Shown: positions 43,988-53,383 of the stretch, piece by piece
How the letters are laid out: each line of letters begins with the position of its first letter
How positions within the stretch are numbered: the stretch's first letter is position 1
Source of the DNA: an uncultured Luminiphilus sp.
GTDB lineage: Bacteria; Pseudomonadota; Gammaproteobacteria; Pseudomonadales; Halieaceae
Assembly (NCBI GenBank): GCA_943789425.1
Contig: CALSUB010000008.1
Location: 60,662-124,661, forward strand
DNA length: 64,000 bases
Reading direction: 5' to 3'
Position numbers and translations under genes: made by a program
Notes under the pieces: generated by a model
What the model saw: the letters and a program-made list of their open reading frames with translations, nothing else
What the model was told of the DNA's origin: nothing
Databases searched by the model: none

Positions 43988-44389
43988 ATGTCAGTGTATA
44001 AATTGACCGAATCGCTGTCTGTGGCAGCGCAGATCACGCCTCAGGATATTGGCGGGCTGGCTGCTCAGGGTTTTACCACCGTGGTGTGTAACCGACCGGA
44101 TGGCGAGTCGCCGGGTCAGGCAGGGATGGATGAGATGGAAGCAGCCTGCCATGAAGCCGAGGTATTGTTTATTCGGTATCCCGTGAGTGTGATGAATTTT
44201 CCTGGCGCCGACCTTGAGGGGTTGGGAGCGCTCTTTGATGACCCCAACCAGAAGGTGCTGGCCTATTGTCGCTCAGGCACACGCTGTGCCAATTTATGGA
44301 TATTGTCGAGAGACGAGGCGGGCAGGGACGATGCCATCGCTGTGGCGCGCGGCATCGGTTTTGACCTGAGCATGGCAGCGGTCCGATAA
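43988..44389 (+). CDS. DUF442/TIGR01244-type phosphatase domain protein
   Basis: A 133-aa protein related to the N-terminal domain of Blh-type proteins: SLSVAAQITPQDIGGLAAQGFTTVVCNRPDGE, then the P-loop AYCRSGTRCANLW (C-x5-R), the dual-specificity phosphatase signature. The fold suggests hydrolysis of a phosphoester or a sulfur-handling role; the substrate is not known. It lies 30 bases after purC and may be co-transcribed. Confidence 0.82.
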   Translation: MSVYKLTESLSVAAQITPQDIGGLAAQGFTTVVCNRPDGESPGQAGMDEMEAACHEAEVLFIRYPVSVMNFPGADLEGLGALFDDPNQKVLAYCRSGTRCANLWILSRDEAGRDDAIAVARGIGFDLSMAAVR

Positions 44390-44465
44390 CCACTTACCGA
44401 GCTTGCAGAACAGTGGAAGCAGGGACCCCCTAGGAAGCGGGCCCTAAACTAAGGGATATAGTGGC

Positions 44466-44987
44466 TTAAGCGAGGGCTTTTAGTAACGCATCGACGGACC
44501 ATTTGGCGTCGGATTGCCACTGTGAGGCGTCGAGGTCGTTGAGGGACCTGAGTCCGGCATGCACCGCGGTGTGCTCGGGGTGATGTGCCTCGGCGATAAT
44601 GGCGTAGGGGGTCAGCTTGTGTGGCTCCGTACCGGCATGGAGCCGGTAAACCCGCAGGTAAACGGGCGAGTCCACCAGCACCGTCTGGGCGCATAACGCC
44701 GAGAATTGCTGACCACAGGGCGTTATGGCTTCGATGATGACTTCTCGCGACATCAACAGACCGGCCTGCTGTAATGTATTACCGATACTGTGTCCGGCTC
44801 TTATTTGCTTGTCCGCGTCCTGAAGAGCGGGACTAATAGGCTGAGAGAAACGCGTGATTGCCAGCGTGCGACACACCGCCACGCCGTCATGAATGCTGTA
44901 TAAGTTTGCGAGACGGCTTGTCTGATTTTGCTCAAGCACGTCTACATGATAACTGCCAAAGCGGGCTTTGATTTCTTCGCTATTCAC
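44466..44987 (-). CDS. conserved hypothetical cytoplasmic protein
   Basis: A 173-aa protein with a GTG start (MNSEEIKARFGSYHVDVLE). I do not recognise a named family. Visible features: no signal peptide or membrane segment, alternating strands and short helices, and a segment RAGHSIGNTLQQAGLLMSRE. The C-terminal half contains AIIAEAHHPEHTAVHAGLRSL, with a cluster of His residues that might bind metal. Composition and codon pattern look genuine. It stands alone, convergent with the phosphatase gene and divergent from the M20 peptidase gene. Confidence 0.7.
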   Translation of the reverse strand: MNSEEIKARFGSYHVDVLEQNQTSRLANLYSIHDGVAVCRTLAITRFSQPISPALQDADKQIRAGHSIGNTLQQAGLLMSREVIIEAITPCGQQFSALCAQTVLVDSPVYLRVYRLHAGTEPHKLTPYAIIAEAHHPEHTAVHAGLRSLNDLDASQWQSDAKWSVDALLKALA

Positions 44988-45150
44988 TCAGTGTTGTTCC
45001 ATTTCCGTGCCGGCGGATAGTTGATTCAGCGCACTCTGCAGCGCGAGAGGACACTAACCCGACTGCCATGAATCTGCAACGCGTAAAGCGCTTTGACAGC
45101 GCGTCAATGAGGTATTATTGCGTTTCACCATCGACCTTTGAGTGCGCATC

Positions 45151-46479
45151 ATGACCCAGCTACATCGTGTTTTTATCCTCCTGTGTCTGTTGCTGTCGTG
45201 CGGCATGCAGACTGCGGCCAACGCTGATTCCTTGGCGCAAGAGGTGGATTCAATATACCAATCAAAGCTCAAAGATCTGTTTCTGTATTTTCATCAGAAT
45301 CCAGAACTGTCGACCATGGAACATCAAACCTCGGCGCGACTGGCTGATGAGCTCGCCTCGTTAGGTTTCACGGTGCATCGCGGTGTGGGGGGGACTGGCA
45401 TTGTGGCGCTGATGGAAAATGGCGAAGGCCCACTGGTCATGTTTAGAGCTGACATGGACGGTTTGCCGGTAGAAGAAAAATCGGGCTTATCGTATGCCTC
45501 GCAAGCCAAACAGGTTGACCCCAATGGTGACGAAGTCTTCGTGATGCATGCCTGTGGTCACGATGTGCATATCACGAGTCTGGTGGGGACGGCTGAGTTA
45601 ATGGCGGCAAAGCGAGATCAATGGCGCGGCACATTGATGCTGATCGGGCAACCTGCAGAGGAGCGGGTAATGGGAGCAGCGGCGATGCGCGCCGACAATC
45701 TGTGGGAGCGCTTTGGGCAACCCGACTACGCGATGGCATTTCATGTGGCCTCGGTATTGCCGACAGGTCTGTTGGGTGCATCGACAGATTCACCTTATTC
45801 TGGTGCCGATACGGTCGATATTTATATACCGGGGGTCGGTGCGCATGGGGCATCGCCTCACAGAGGTATTGATCCGATTGTCTTAGGCTCTCAGATTGTC
45901 ATGGGATTGCAGACGGTTGTCAGCCGCACCTTGCCGCCACGACGGCCCGGCGTGATCACTGTGGGTGCTTTCCATAGTGGTACCAAGCACAACATTATTT
46001 CCGATTTGGCTCACTTACAGCTGACGGTTCGCAGCGAGTCGGCCGCGGATCGTACCTTGCTGCTGGAGGGTATCCGCAGGGTGGCGGAAAACATGGGCCG
46101 CGTTGCGGGTCTTCCCGAGGATCGTTTACCGACCGTCATTGTCTCGAATGAGAGCGTGCCCCCGACACTAAACGATAAGGCGCTTACGGAGCGGATCATA
46201 GCGGTGTGGGACGATCATTTTGGCACCGGAACCGTGTTCTCGGGGGAGCGCTTGGGAATGGGTGCCGAGGATTTCCCTGTTTTTACGGTAGATCCTTATA
46301 TCCCCAGCTTGTATTTCGCCGTGGGCGGCACGCCTGCTGCCGACTTTGCGCGGGAAAGGGCAGGCGGAGAACCGGTTCCCTCTCATCATTCACCCCTCTT
46401 TAAAATTGAACCCAATGCGTCAGTGACGCTGGGCGTCGAGGCCTCGGTGACTGCTTTGCTGGACTTATTGGGCGACTGA
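45151..46479 (+). CDS. exported M20-family amidohydrolase/peptidase
   Basis: A 442-aa metallohydrolase of the M20D type (amidohydrolase, N-acyl amino acid or hippurate hydrolase like) with a signal peptide (LHRVFILLCLLLSCGMQTAANA). Metal motifs: MFRADMDGLPVEEK, MHACGHDVHITSLVGTA and GQPAEERVMGAAAM; the C-terminal His is in GEPVPSHHSPLF. It should act in the periplasm on an N-acylated amino acid or peptide. The upstream GTG at 45142 is an alternative start. Confidence 0.9.
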   Translation: MTQLHRVFILLCLLLSCGMQTAANADSLAQEVDSIYQSKLKDLFLYFHQNPELSTMEHQTSARLADELASLGFTVHRGVGGTGIVALMENGEGPLVMFRADMDGLPVEEKSGLSYASQAKQVDPNGDEVFVMHACGHDVHITSLVGTAELMAAKRDQWRGTLMLIGQPAEERVMGAAAMRADNLWERFGQPDYAMAFHVASVLPTGLLGASTDSPYSGADTVDIYIPGVGAHGASPHRGIDPIVLGSQIVMGLQTVVSRTLPPRRPGVITVGAFHSGTKHNIISDLAHLQLTVRSESAADRTLLLEGIRRVAENMGRVAGLPEDRLPTVIVSNESVPPTLNDKALTERIIAVWDDHFGTGTVFSGERLGMGAEDFPVFTVDPYIPSLYFAVGGTPAADFARERAGGEPVPSHHSPLFKIEPNASVTLGVEASVTALLDLLGD

Positions 46480-46493
46480 CCGAGCCAAATTTT

Positions 46494-47138
46494 ATGCACT
46501 ATCCGATTTGGGACGCATCAGTGCGCATCATTCACTGGTACTTGGTGGCGGCGGTGGGTGTCATGTGGTGGAGTGGTGAGCAAGGCGAAATGACCATTCA
46601 TCAGTGGGTAGGCTGCAGCATTCTCTGCCTCGTCTTGACGCGCGTTCTGTGGGGATGGTTCGGGAGCCAACCCAGCCGCTTTAACGCTTTTGTGGCAGGG
46701 CCACGCGCGATTGTGAATTACCTCCGTTCGGGCGGACGTTATGCGGGACATAATCCGCTGGGCGCATTGTCAGTGCTGGCGCTGCTCACCTTACTGATCA
46801 TGCAGGCTACCTCAGGTCTGTTCAGTCAAGACGATATTTTATTTGAGGCGCCTTTCGCCTACTGGGCGGGTGATTGGTCGGGTACCTTGACCGAATGGCA
46901 CGCAATTAATTGGATGCTCTTGCAGGGCCTCATTGCGTTGCATCTGCTGGCTGTCATTTGGTATCAGTGGCGCAAAAAACAGCCGCTGATACAAGCCATG
47001 ATACGCGGTCGAGCGGGTTATAAAGCCAGCGAGATCCGACCTAAACCATTGTGGTTGGCCGCATTGATAGCGGTGACGATTGGCCTGACACTCTTGTGGC
47101 TCATTAGCATTGCGCCTGAGGCGCCGAGTTATTACTGA
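46494..47138 (+). CDS. cytochrome b561-type membrane protein
   Basis: A 214-aa diheme-type cytochrome b with four main membrane helices. Candidate heme His: VRIIHWYLVAA, TIHQWVGCS, EWHAINWMLLQGLIALHLLAV. It resembles Ni-Fe-hydrogenase-type cytochrome b and shuttles electrons between quinol and a periplasmic c-type cytochrome. A cytochrome c' gene lies convergently just after it, a known functional pairing. It follows the M20 gene by 14 bases. Confidence 0.85.
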   Translation: MHYPIWDASVRIIHWYLVAAVGVMWWSGEQGEMTIHQWVGCSILCLVLTRVLWGWFGSQPSRFNAFVAGPRAIVNYLRSGGRYAGHNPLGALSVLALLTLLIMQATSGLFSQDDILFEAPFAYWAGDWSGTLTEWHAINWMLLQGLIALHLLAVIWYQWRKKQPLIQAMIRGRAGYKASEIRPKPLWLAALIAVTIGLTLLWLISIAPEAPSYY

Positions 47139-47311
47139 GTGGGGTGGTTGGCGCACCCGGGGGGACGCTCGTCGTCAAGTCTAGGTGGCGCGACATCGGA
47201 CACTGCGATGATGGCTAAACGCAGTGAGGTATGGCCCCAGCCAGTTTCAGAGCCTCTCACAACACAGAGCCCGTTCAATGCAAGGGCATCTAATAAACGA
47301 TAGGCAGGCAG

Positions 47312-47340
47312 ACTGAGCACCGGAGAAGCCGGCGCTCAGT
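47312..47340. repeat. long hairpin in the cytochrome b561-c' gap
   Basis: ACTGAGC-A-CCGG, loop AGAAG, CCGG-C-GCTCAGT: eleven pairs with one A/C mismatch. It lies between convergent genes, without a direct T-run. Confidence 0.45.
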
Positions 47341-47358
47341 GAGGAGATCGCTGAGTAA

Positions 47359-47390
47359 AGAGGGTGAGCAGTGGAGAGCCCTCTCATTTT
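47359..47390 (+). terminator. probable terminator after cytochrome b561
   Basis: AGAGGG/CCCTCT (47359-47364, 47379-47384) with a 14-base loop is followed by CATTTT. It is placed suitably to end the plus-strand transcript; the loop is long, so efficiency is uncertain. Confidence 0.4.
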
Positions 47391-47393
47391 AGG

Positions 47394-47861
47394 CTAATAA
47401 AGATAGTCCTTCGATTTGTATTCATCGTGACAGGCCTTGCAGGTGCCGCCCGTTGCCACAAATTGCTCTCGGCTGGTTCCCGGGTCACCCTCAGTGGCGA
47501 TCTCGGCAAGACTGGCGGCGGCGGCACGAAAGTCATCTAGTTTGCTTTGGAAGTCGTCCATGTTGGACCAGATATTGGGCTTGGCTCGAGTGGTGCCTTG
47601 TTCAGTGCCGGGTGCAAATCCACGTTCAACGTGAAATTGTGAAGCGTGATGCAAGTCATCTGCCCACGAAGAGAACCGGGTGGCATCCCATTCGATTTTG
47701 CCTTTCACCATGTCCCCCATCGGCGCGAAAGTCATCCCTAACAGCGCGAAATATGATTGTCGTAACGACTGCAGGGGTTCTGTTTTTTCGATGTGTGCCG
47801 AGACTGTGCTCGACAATGAAACGAGTAGGGCGAGCATTGCCACCAAGGATTTATATGTCAT
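47394..47861 (-). CDS. cytochrome c' (class II cytochrome c)
   Basis: A 155-aa protein with a signal peptide (ending STVSAHIE), a four-helix-bundle pattern and the C-terminal heme site CKACHDEYKSKDYLY (C-x-x-C-H), as in cytochrome c'. The N-terminal helix LRQSYFALLGMTFAPMGDMVKG is typical. The family binds NO and CO and protects against nitrosative stress, or accepts electrons from cytochrome b561. It is convergent with the b561 gene. Confidence 0.92.
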   Translation of the reverse strand: MTYKSLVAMLALLVSLSSTVSAHIEKTEPLQSLRQSYFALLGMTFAPMGDMVKGKIEWDATRFSSWADDLHHASQFHVERGFAPGTEQGTTRAKPNIWSNMDDFQSKLDDFRAAAASLAEIATEGDPGTSREQFVATGGTCKACHDEYKSKDYLY

Positions 47862-47982
47862 GGTTTACCTCCAATAATTAGGGTTCTGTTCTAACTGTTT
47901 CAGAGCGCGCTGTCTATCCCAAAAGGGTGAGTTAGCGATGTCGATTTAGGGGTTACACTACGCGGCGAACGGGGGGGGAAGT

Positions 47983-49300
47983 ATGTCCGACACACTATCG
48001 TTAGATGCTTACTGGATGCCGTATACCGGTAATCGGCAGTTTAAACGTGATCCCCGGATCATCGTGGGCGCAAAGGGTGTGTGGTTCACGGATGATCAGG
48101 GCCGACAGATTCTCGACGGCCATTCAGGGCTGTGGACGTCAGGATTGGGCCATGGCCACCCAGAAGTGTCTAAGGCGGTTGCCCATCAAATTGAGACGCT
48201 GGATTTTTGCCCGCCCTTTCAGTATGGACATCCCACGGCTTTCGAGCTGGCCAATCGGTTAAAGGCCCTCATGCCAGAGGGTCTGGATTACGTGTTTTAC
48301 ACCAACTCTGGCTCTGAATCTGCCGATACGTCGCTCAAAATGGCACGGGCCTATTGGCGCCTCAAGGGGCAGCCCGCCAAGACTCGCTTCATCGGGCGGC
48401 AAAAGGGCTATCACGGTGTGAATTACGGCGGGACGGCGGTCGGCGGTATCGGCGCGAATCGAAAGCCGTTTGGGCCCTCTTTAGAGGTGGACCACCTGCG
48501 GCACACGATGCTGCCAGAGAATCAATTGTGTCGCGGTATGCCCGAGCACGGTGCGCATCTTGCAGATGAATTGTCTGAACTGATTACCTTGCATGACGCC
48601 TCCACCATCGCAGCCGTGATTGTCGAGCCGATGGCAGGGTCAGCCGGAGTGATTCCGCCCCCCGTTGGTTACTTGCAACGATTACGAGAGCTCTGCGACG
48701 CGAACGATATCTTGTTGATTTTTGATGAGGTGATCACCGGGTTGGGTCGCTGTGGGGCTTACACTGGCGCCGAAGCATTTGGCGTGACGCCCGATATTTT
48801 AAATCTCGCCAAGCAAATCACGAATGGCGCCGTTCCCTATGGGGGCGGTGGTCGCGACGGCTGAAATTTATGACACTTTCATGGCCCACGGTGGACCGGA
48901 CTATGCGCTTGAGTTTGCCCACGGGTACACCTACTCCGGACACCCGGTCGCCTGTGCGGCGGGTATCGCTGCCCTCGACATTTTAGTGCGTGATGAGTTG
49001 CCTGCGCGTGTGGCGCAGGAAGCACCTTTTTGGGAGGCGTTATTGCATGATGGCATCGCCGGAAAGCCCCATGTCACCGATGTGAGAAATTATGGGTTTG
49101 CCGGAGCGATCACACTGGCACCGTATCCTGGCGAGCCATTGCGACGTCCCTTCGAGGTGGGCATGCGTCTCTGGGAAAAAGGATTCTTAGTGCGCTACGG
49201 AGGGGATACGATTCAACTCGCGCCGCACTTTGTCATGCAGCGAGAGCAGATGACCTCGCTGGTCGAGGCGCTAGCGGAAACGCTAGACGAATTGGCGTAA
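47983..49300 (+). pseudogene. class-III omega-aminotransferase, frame broken by one extra base
   Basis: The frame from 47983 encodes the N-terminal two thirds of a PLP-dependent omega-amino acid:pyruvate-type aminotransferase: GHSGLWTSGLGHGHP, FYTNSGSESADTSLK, the PLP Asp in LLIFDEVITGLGRCG and the lysine in LAKQITNG. At GCCGTTCCC-T-ATGGGG the reading shifts; dropping T48838 restores PMGAVVATAEIYD and a normal C-terminus to 49300, about 438 aa. It probably transaminates beta-alanine, GABA-like or diamine substrates. Apart from that base the gene is intact. Confidence 0.85.
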
Positions 49301-49390
49301 GCGGTATGATCGAGGTCACTGCGAAAGAGAGCTTCACTGGGACTAATGTGCGCAGGCGTCGCATGCTCTGGCAAGGCTAAGGGATCGCTA

Positions 49391-50196
49391 ATGAGTTTGC
49401 CGTATTACATTGTGAACGCGTTTACGGACCTGCCTTTTGGTGGCAATCCCGCCGCGGTCATGCCACTGGATCAGTGGTTGCCAGATCATCAGCTGCAGGC
49501 GTTGGCGGCACAGCACAATTTGTCAGAGACCGCTTTTTTTGTCCCCGTTGCGGCGAGCACCTTTGAGCTCAGATGGTTTACGCCGGTAGAGGAGGTGCCG
49601 TTGTGTGGTCATGCCACGCTCGCCACGGCGCACGTTTTACTGCGTGAGTTGCAGGTGTCGGCCGAAACACTTTCTTTTCAGACCCGTTTTCGAGGGTCTG
49701 CTTCACGCGCAACCGCACGGTGATCGGCTGGCACTGGATCTGCCTGCTGTCGAGTATGAGTCGCATACAGTGGAAGCAGGGCTCGAGGCCGCGTTGGGGG
49801 CTCGAGTTATGTCAGCGGTTCGGCCTTGCGACGAGCCATGGCAAGTACTCTATGAGCTAGACGGCGAGACGTCTGTGCGGACGTTAAAGCCGAATATCGC
49901 GGCCTTGGCTGCGATCGCTGAGCACTGCGTGATTGTCACTGCGGGCGCCGACAAGTTCGACTTTGTGTCCAGAATGTTCGCGCCCCACTACGACGTGCCT
50001 GAAGATCCCGTCACGGGGTCTGCCCACTGTTTATTGGCACCGTTTTGGTCCGATCGACTCGCTAAGCAACACCTTCTGGCGCATCAGTCTTCGGCGCGTG
50101 GCGGTACCTTGTGGTGTGAGCGTCAGAGACGATCGCATCTTCCTGTCGGGTCACGCGATGACCTTCGCCAGAGGCGAAGTTACTGCGTCACTATAG
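49391..50196 (+). pseudogene. PhzF-family isomerase/epimerase, two single-base frame breaks
   Basis: The N-terminus is canonical PhzF: YYIVNAFTDLPFGGNPAAVM, NLSETAFFV, CGHATLATAHVL. After RF the frame breaks; dropping C49691 gives FEGLLHAQPHGDRLALDLPA and continues to EDPVTGSAHCLLAPFW. A second break follows LWCE; dropping C50121 gives VRDDRIFLSGHAMTFARGEV and the stop at 50194. The repaired protein has about 267 aa, with all family landmarks. Family members isomerise or epimerise small acids; a role in phenazine synthesis is not implied. It follows the aminotransferase closely. Confidence 0.83.
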
Positions 50197-50320
50197 CGGA
50201 GGTGTCAGTAGCAGGTTTGATAATAGCGGCGGCCACAGTCATCCCGTGCCGCGTTCACCTCGATCGTCGCCTGAACCAAGCTCCTGCGCTATCGTTAAAG
50301 CGTCAAAGCAGAAGAGCAGC

Positions 50321-50342
50321 GCCTTGTTCCTGAGGCTTTTTT
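50321..50342 (+). terminator. possible terminator after the phzF-like gene
   Basis: GCCT/AGGC with an eight-base loop is followed by six Ts (50337-50342), between convergent genes. The stem is short, so the call is weak. Confidence 0.35.
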
Positions 50343-50345
50343 CCG

Positions 50346-51495
50346 CTACCGCCCTAATATCGATCGTGCGACCAGCTCGCGCATGATTTCCGATGATCCC
50401 CCGTAGATCGTTTGAATCCGGGCGTCAACGTAAAATCGTGAGATCGGGTATTCGGCCGTGTAGCCATAACCCCCGAACAGCTGCAGGCATTGATCCGCGA
50501 CCCGGCACTGCATCTCGCAACTGGCGAGTTTGAGCATGGCCGCCGTATCGGCAGTGAGGCGCCCCTCGGCATACTGCCGCGCGCACTGTTCATAAAATGC
50601 GCGGTTGAGGGTGATCTCAGTTTTGACGTCGGCGAGCTTGAATCGAGTATTCTGAAATTGCCCTATTTTTTGTCCAAAGGCTTCTCGTTCCTGCACGTAT
50701 TGCAAAGTAATGTCGAGTGCTCCCTCTGACGCAGCGATCGCCTGCGCTGCAATGCCAAGTCGCTCGCGAGGGAGTTCGTTCATCATGATAATGAAGCCAC
50801 TATTCTCATCGCCAAGCAGGGCTTCCGCCGGCAAGCGGACGTCGTTGAAGAAGAGTAGTGCCGTATCCGAAGTGTGCTGCCCGATCTTATCGATCTTCCG
50901 AGACTTCTCGAACCCTGGCGCGTGCGCATCAACCAGAAAGAGCGAGGTACCCTTGGCGCCCTGACCGGGGTCGGTAATCGCGGCCACAATCACCAGGTCC
51001 GCATGGATGCCGTTGGTGATGAAAATCTTAGAGCCATTGAGCACCCATTCATCGCCATCCCGCGTCGCATGAGTGCGGATGCTCTGCACATCTGAGCCTG
51101 CACCCGGCTCGGTCATGGCCAGCGCGCCCACTACCTCACCAGTGACCATGCGAGGCAACCAGTGTGCTTTTTGCTCCTCGGTGCCGTGGCGACTGAGATA
51201 CGGCGCCACAATATTATTGTGTATGCCGTAGCCCGATGCGAATCCGCCAAACCCCATGGCAGACAATTCTTCGATCATCGCCAACGTCACGTGTGGCGAG
51301 GCCCCTGCGCCGCCATATTGCTCTTCGACGTCAGGCCCTAATAGGCCGGCCTCTCCGAGTCGATGCCACAGTGCTCGAGGGACCATCTTGTCGGCTTCCC
51401 ACTGCTCGTAGTGTGGCGTGATTTCCTGATCGAATGCGCGTCGCGCCATGTCACGAAACAGTGAGAGTTCGTCGAGATTCAGCGGCTTGATTCAT
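50346..51495 (-). pseudogene. acyl-CoA dehydrogenase, probable extra base near the start
   Basis: From MARRAFDQEITPHYEQ (51449) the frame gives 367 aa with ALAMTEPGAGSDVQ (flavin/substrate motif), ITNGIHADLVIVAA, the region REAFGQKIGQFQ and the C-terminal FGGYGYTAEYPISRFYVDARIQTIYGG. It lacks the usual first dozen residues. These exist upstream in the same frame (LNLDELSLFRDM) but with no start codon. An ATG with AGGA at a good distance is at 51495; dropping one base in GCCG (about 51483-51487) joins it as MNQPLNLDELSLF. The enzyme oxidises an acyl-CoA with FAD, passing electrons to ETF. Confidence 0.82.
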
Positions 51496-51923
51496 CGTTA
51501 TGTCCTGCGCAGGGAGCAAGAGCGCCAAGTATGAAGAACATCGCCTTCAACTACAAAGTCGCGAGCTGAACCGGACTGAGACTCCCGCCATGCAAGCCGT
51601 TAGCAAGCCAGAGCGCGCTCCCTCGCAGCGAGGGCGTATTGCCATCAGCAGCGACCCTCGGAGTAAACGCGTGTGTTTCGGTTGGCCATCGAGGCACTGC
51701 TAGCGGTTAGATTAGAAACGGAGTGACTGCCTCGAGGAGAGGGACGGTGGTTCTCTCGGCGCTCAGCGCACGTTGCACCGTTGCCTCGAGGCGTGAAAAA
51801 ATAACTGGAGGACGCTATGCGCCTGCCATTTATGCGTTATTCTCATGGGTTGAACCCAGAGTGGACTTTGCCTTGGGCAGAGTGAAGATACAGCGAATTT
51901 CTTTTTTTATTATCGAGGCCAAC
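51496..51923. other. 428-bp divergent gap before the aldehyde dehydrogenase
   Basis: No convincing gene: frames through it have poor composition, and the ALDH open frame from 51723 begins far before its true start. It must hold the divergent promoters of the acyl-CoA dehydrogenase and ALDH genes; I see no clear regulator site. A run CTTTTTTTATTATCGAGG lies just upstream of the ALDH start. Confidence 0.5.
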
Positions 51924-53354
51924 ATGCGCGAATACACAAAGTTTTACATTAATGGACAGTGGGTTGATCCGGTGTCACCTAAAACACTTGAGGTGTTGGA
52001 CCCCTCAACCGAGGCCGCCTGTGCCACCATCTCCCTTGGCTCGGAGGAAGATGTCAATCTCGCGGTCGCCGCGGCTAAGACTGCCTTTGAATCCTTCAGT
52101 CAGACCACGGCAGAAGAGCGTGCCGAGATGCTGGATCGTATGGCGGCCATATTCAAGCGCCGTATCGGTGAGATCGCCGAGGCCATTCGCCTCGAGATGG
52201 GGGCGCCCATCAGCTTAGCGAGCACCGCACAAGCCTACGCAGGTTTGGGTCATATTACGGAGGCGGCGAAGATACTCAGGGGGTATTCGTTCTCTGAAGA
52301 TTTGGGTCCGCACCGCGTGGTCAAGGAACCGATCGGCGTATGCGGTCTCATCACTCCGTGGAATTGGCCGCTTAATCAGGTGAGTTGTAAAGTGGCGCCG
52401 GCCTTGGCGGTGGGCTGCACGATGGTGCTCAAGCCGAGTGAAATTGCGCCGCTGTCGGCCTATTTATACGCTGAGATCATGGAAGAGGCGGGCATTCCTG
52501 CCGGCGTCTTTAATTTGGTCAACGGTGACGGGCCGACCGTTGGTGAGGCGCTGTCTCGTCATCCTGACGTCGATATGATGTCCTTCACAGGTTCGACGCG
52601 AGCGGGATCACTGGTTGCACAGAATGCGGCACCTACCGTTAAAAGAGTCACCCAAGAGCTAGGCGGTAAATCGCCGAATGTCATTTTGGAGGATGCAGAT
52701 TTAGAGGCGTCTGTGACGCGCGGTGTGCTGCACATGTACAACAACACGGGCCAATCCTGTAACGCACCATCTCGTATGTTAGTGCCGCGCGCCCTGCTCG
52801 CACAGGCAGAGGCGATTGCCGCCAGCGTTTCGGACAGCGTTGTGATCGGTCCAACCGATGAGGAATCCACCACGATGGGTCCGGTGATTTCTAAAGTGCA
52901 GTGGGACAAGATTCAGGGCTTGATTGAGGCAGGTATTGCTGAGGGTGCCAAGGTAGTCTGCGGAGGACCTGGTCTGCCTGAGGGCATTGAATCTGGATAC
53001 TATGTTCGGCCAACGATCTTCTCCGACGTCAGTAATGACATGACGGTTGCACAACAGGAAATTTTTGGTCCCGTCTTGGTCATGATCCCCTACGACACTG
53101 AAGAGGAAGCGATTCAGATCGCGAACGATACGCCTTACGGCCTGGCTGGTTATGTACAAAGCGGAGACCTCGACCATGCACGGGCAGTCGCCACGCGCAT
53201 TCGAGCGGGCAATGTCCACATTAATGGCGCTTCAGGCGGTTTTGATGTGCCTTTTGGTGGCTATAAGCAATCCGGTAATGGTCGTGAGTGGGGCGCACAC
53301 GGGTTCACTGACTACCTCGAAATTAAAGCGATCGAAGGGTACGACGCGGCCTAA
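51924..53354 (+). CDS. NAD(P)-dependent aldehyde dehydrogenase
   Basis: A 476-aa ALDH-superfamily enzyme. Cofactor site PWNWPLNQVSCKVAPALAVG, catalytic Glu in TQELGGKSPNVILED, nucleophilic Cys in NTGQSCNAPSR, and QEIFGPVLVMIPY near the C-terminus. It oxidises an aldehyde to the acid in the cytoplasm; the substrate is unknown. The ATG at 51924 fits the family N-terminus (EYTKFYINGQWVDP) and has GAGG just upstream; the open frame extends 67 codons further but that part is not ALDH-like. glpK follows by 29 bases. Confidence 0.93.
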   Translation: MREYTKFYINGQWVDPVSPKTLEVLDPSTEAACATISLGSEEDVNLAVAAAKTAFESFSQTTAEERAEMLDRMAAIFKRRIGEIAEAIRLEMGAPISLASTAQAYAGLGHITEAAKILRGYSFSEDLGPHRVVKEPIGVCGLITPWNWPLNQVSCKVAPALAVGCTMVLKPSEIAPLSAYLYAEIMEEAGIPAGVFNLVNGDGPTVGEALSRHPDVDMMSFTGSTRAGSLVAQNAAPTVKRVTQELGGKSPNVILEDADLEASVTRGVLHMYNNTGQSCNAPSRMLVPRALLAQAEAIAASVSDSVVIGPTDEESTTMGPVISKVQWDKIQGLIEAGIAEGAKVVCGGPGLPEGIESGYYVRPTIFSDVSNDMTVAQQEIFGPVLVMIPYDTEEEAIQIANDTPYGLAGYVQSGDLDHARAVATRIRAGNVHINGASGGFDVPFGGYKQSGNGREWGAHGFTDYLEIKAIEGYDAA

Positions 53355-53383
53355 GTGCCGCTCAGTTTGAGCGTTCATCACCG

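Noticed and set aside
47132..47320. 62-aa minus-strand frame in the b561-c' gap
   Set aside because: No ribosome binding site or family resemblance; it overlaps the hairpins and the end of the b561 gene.
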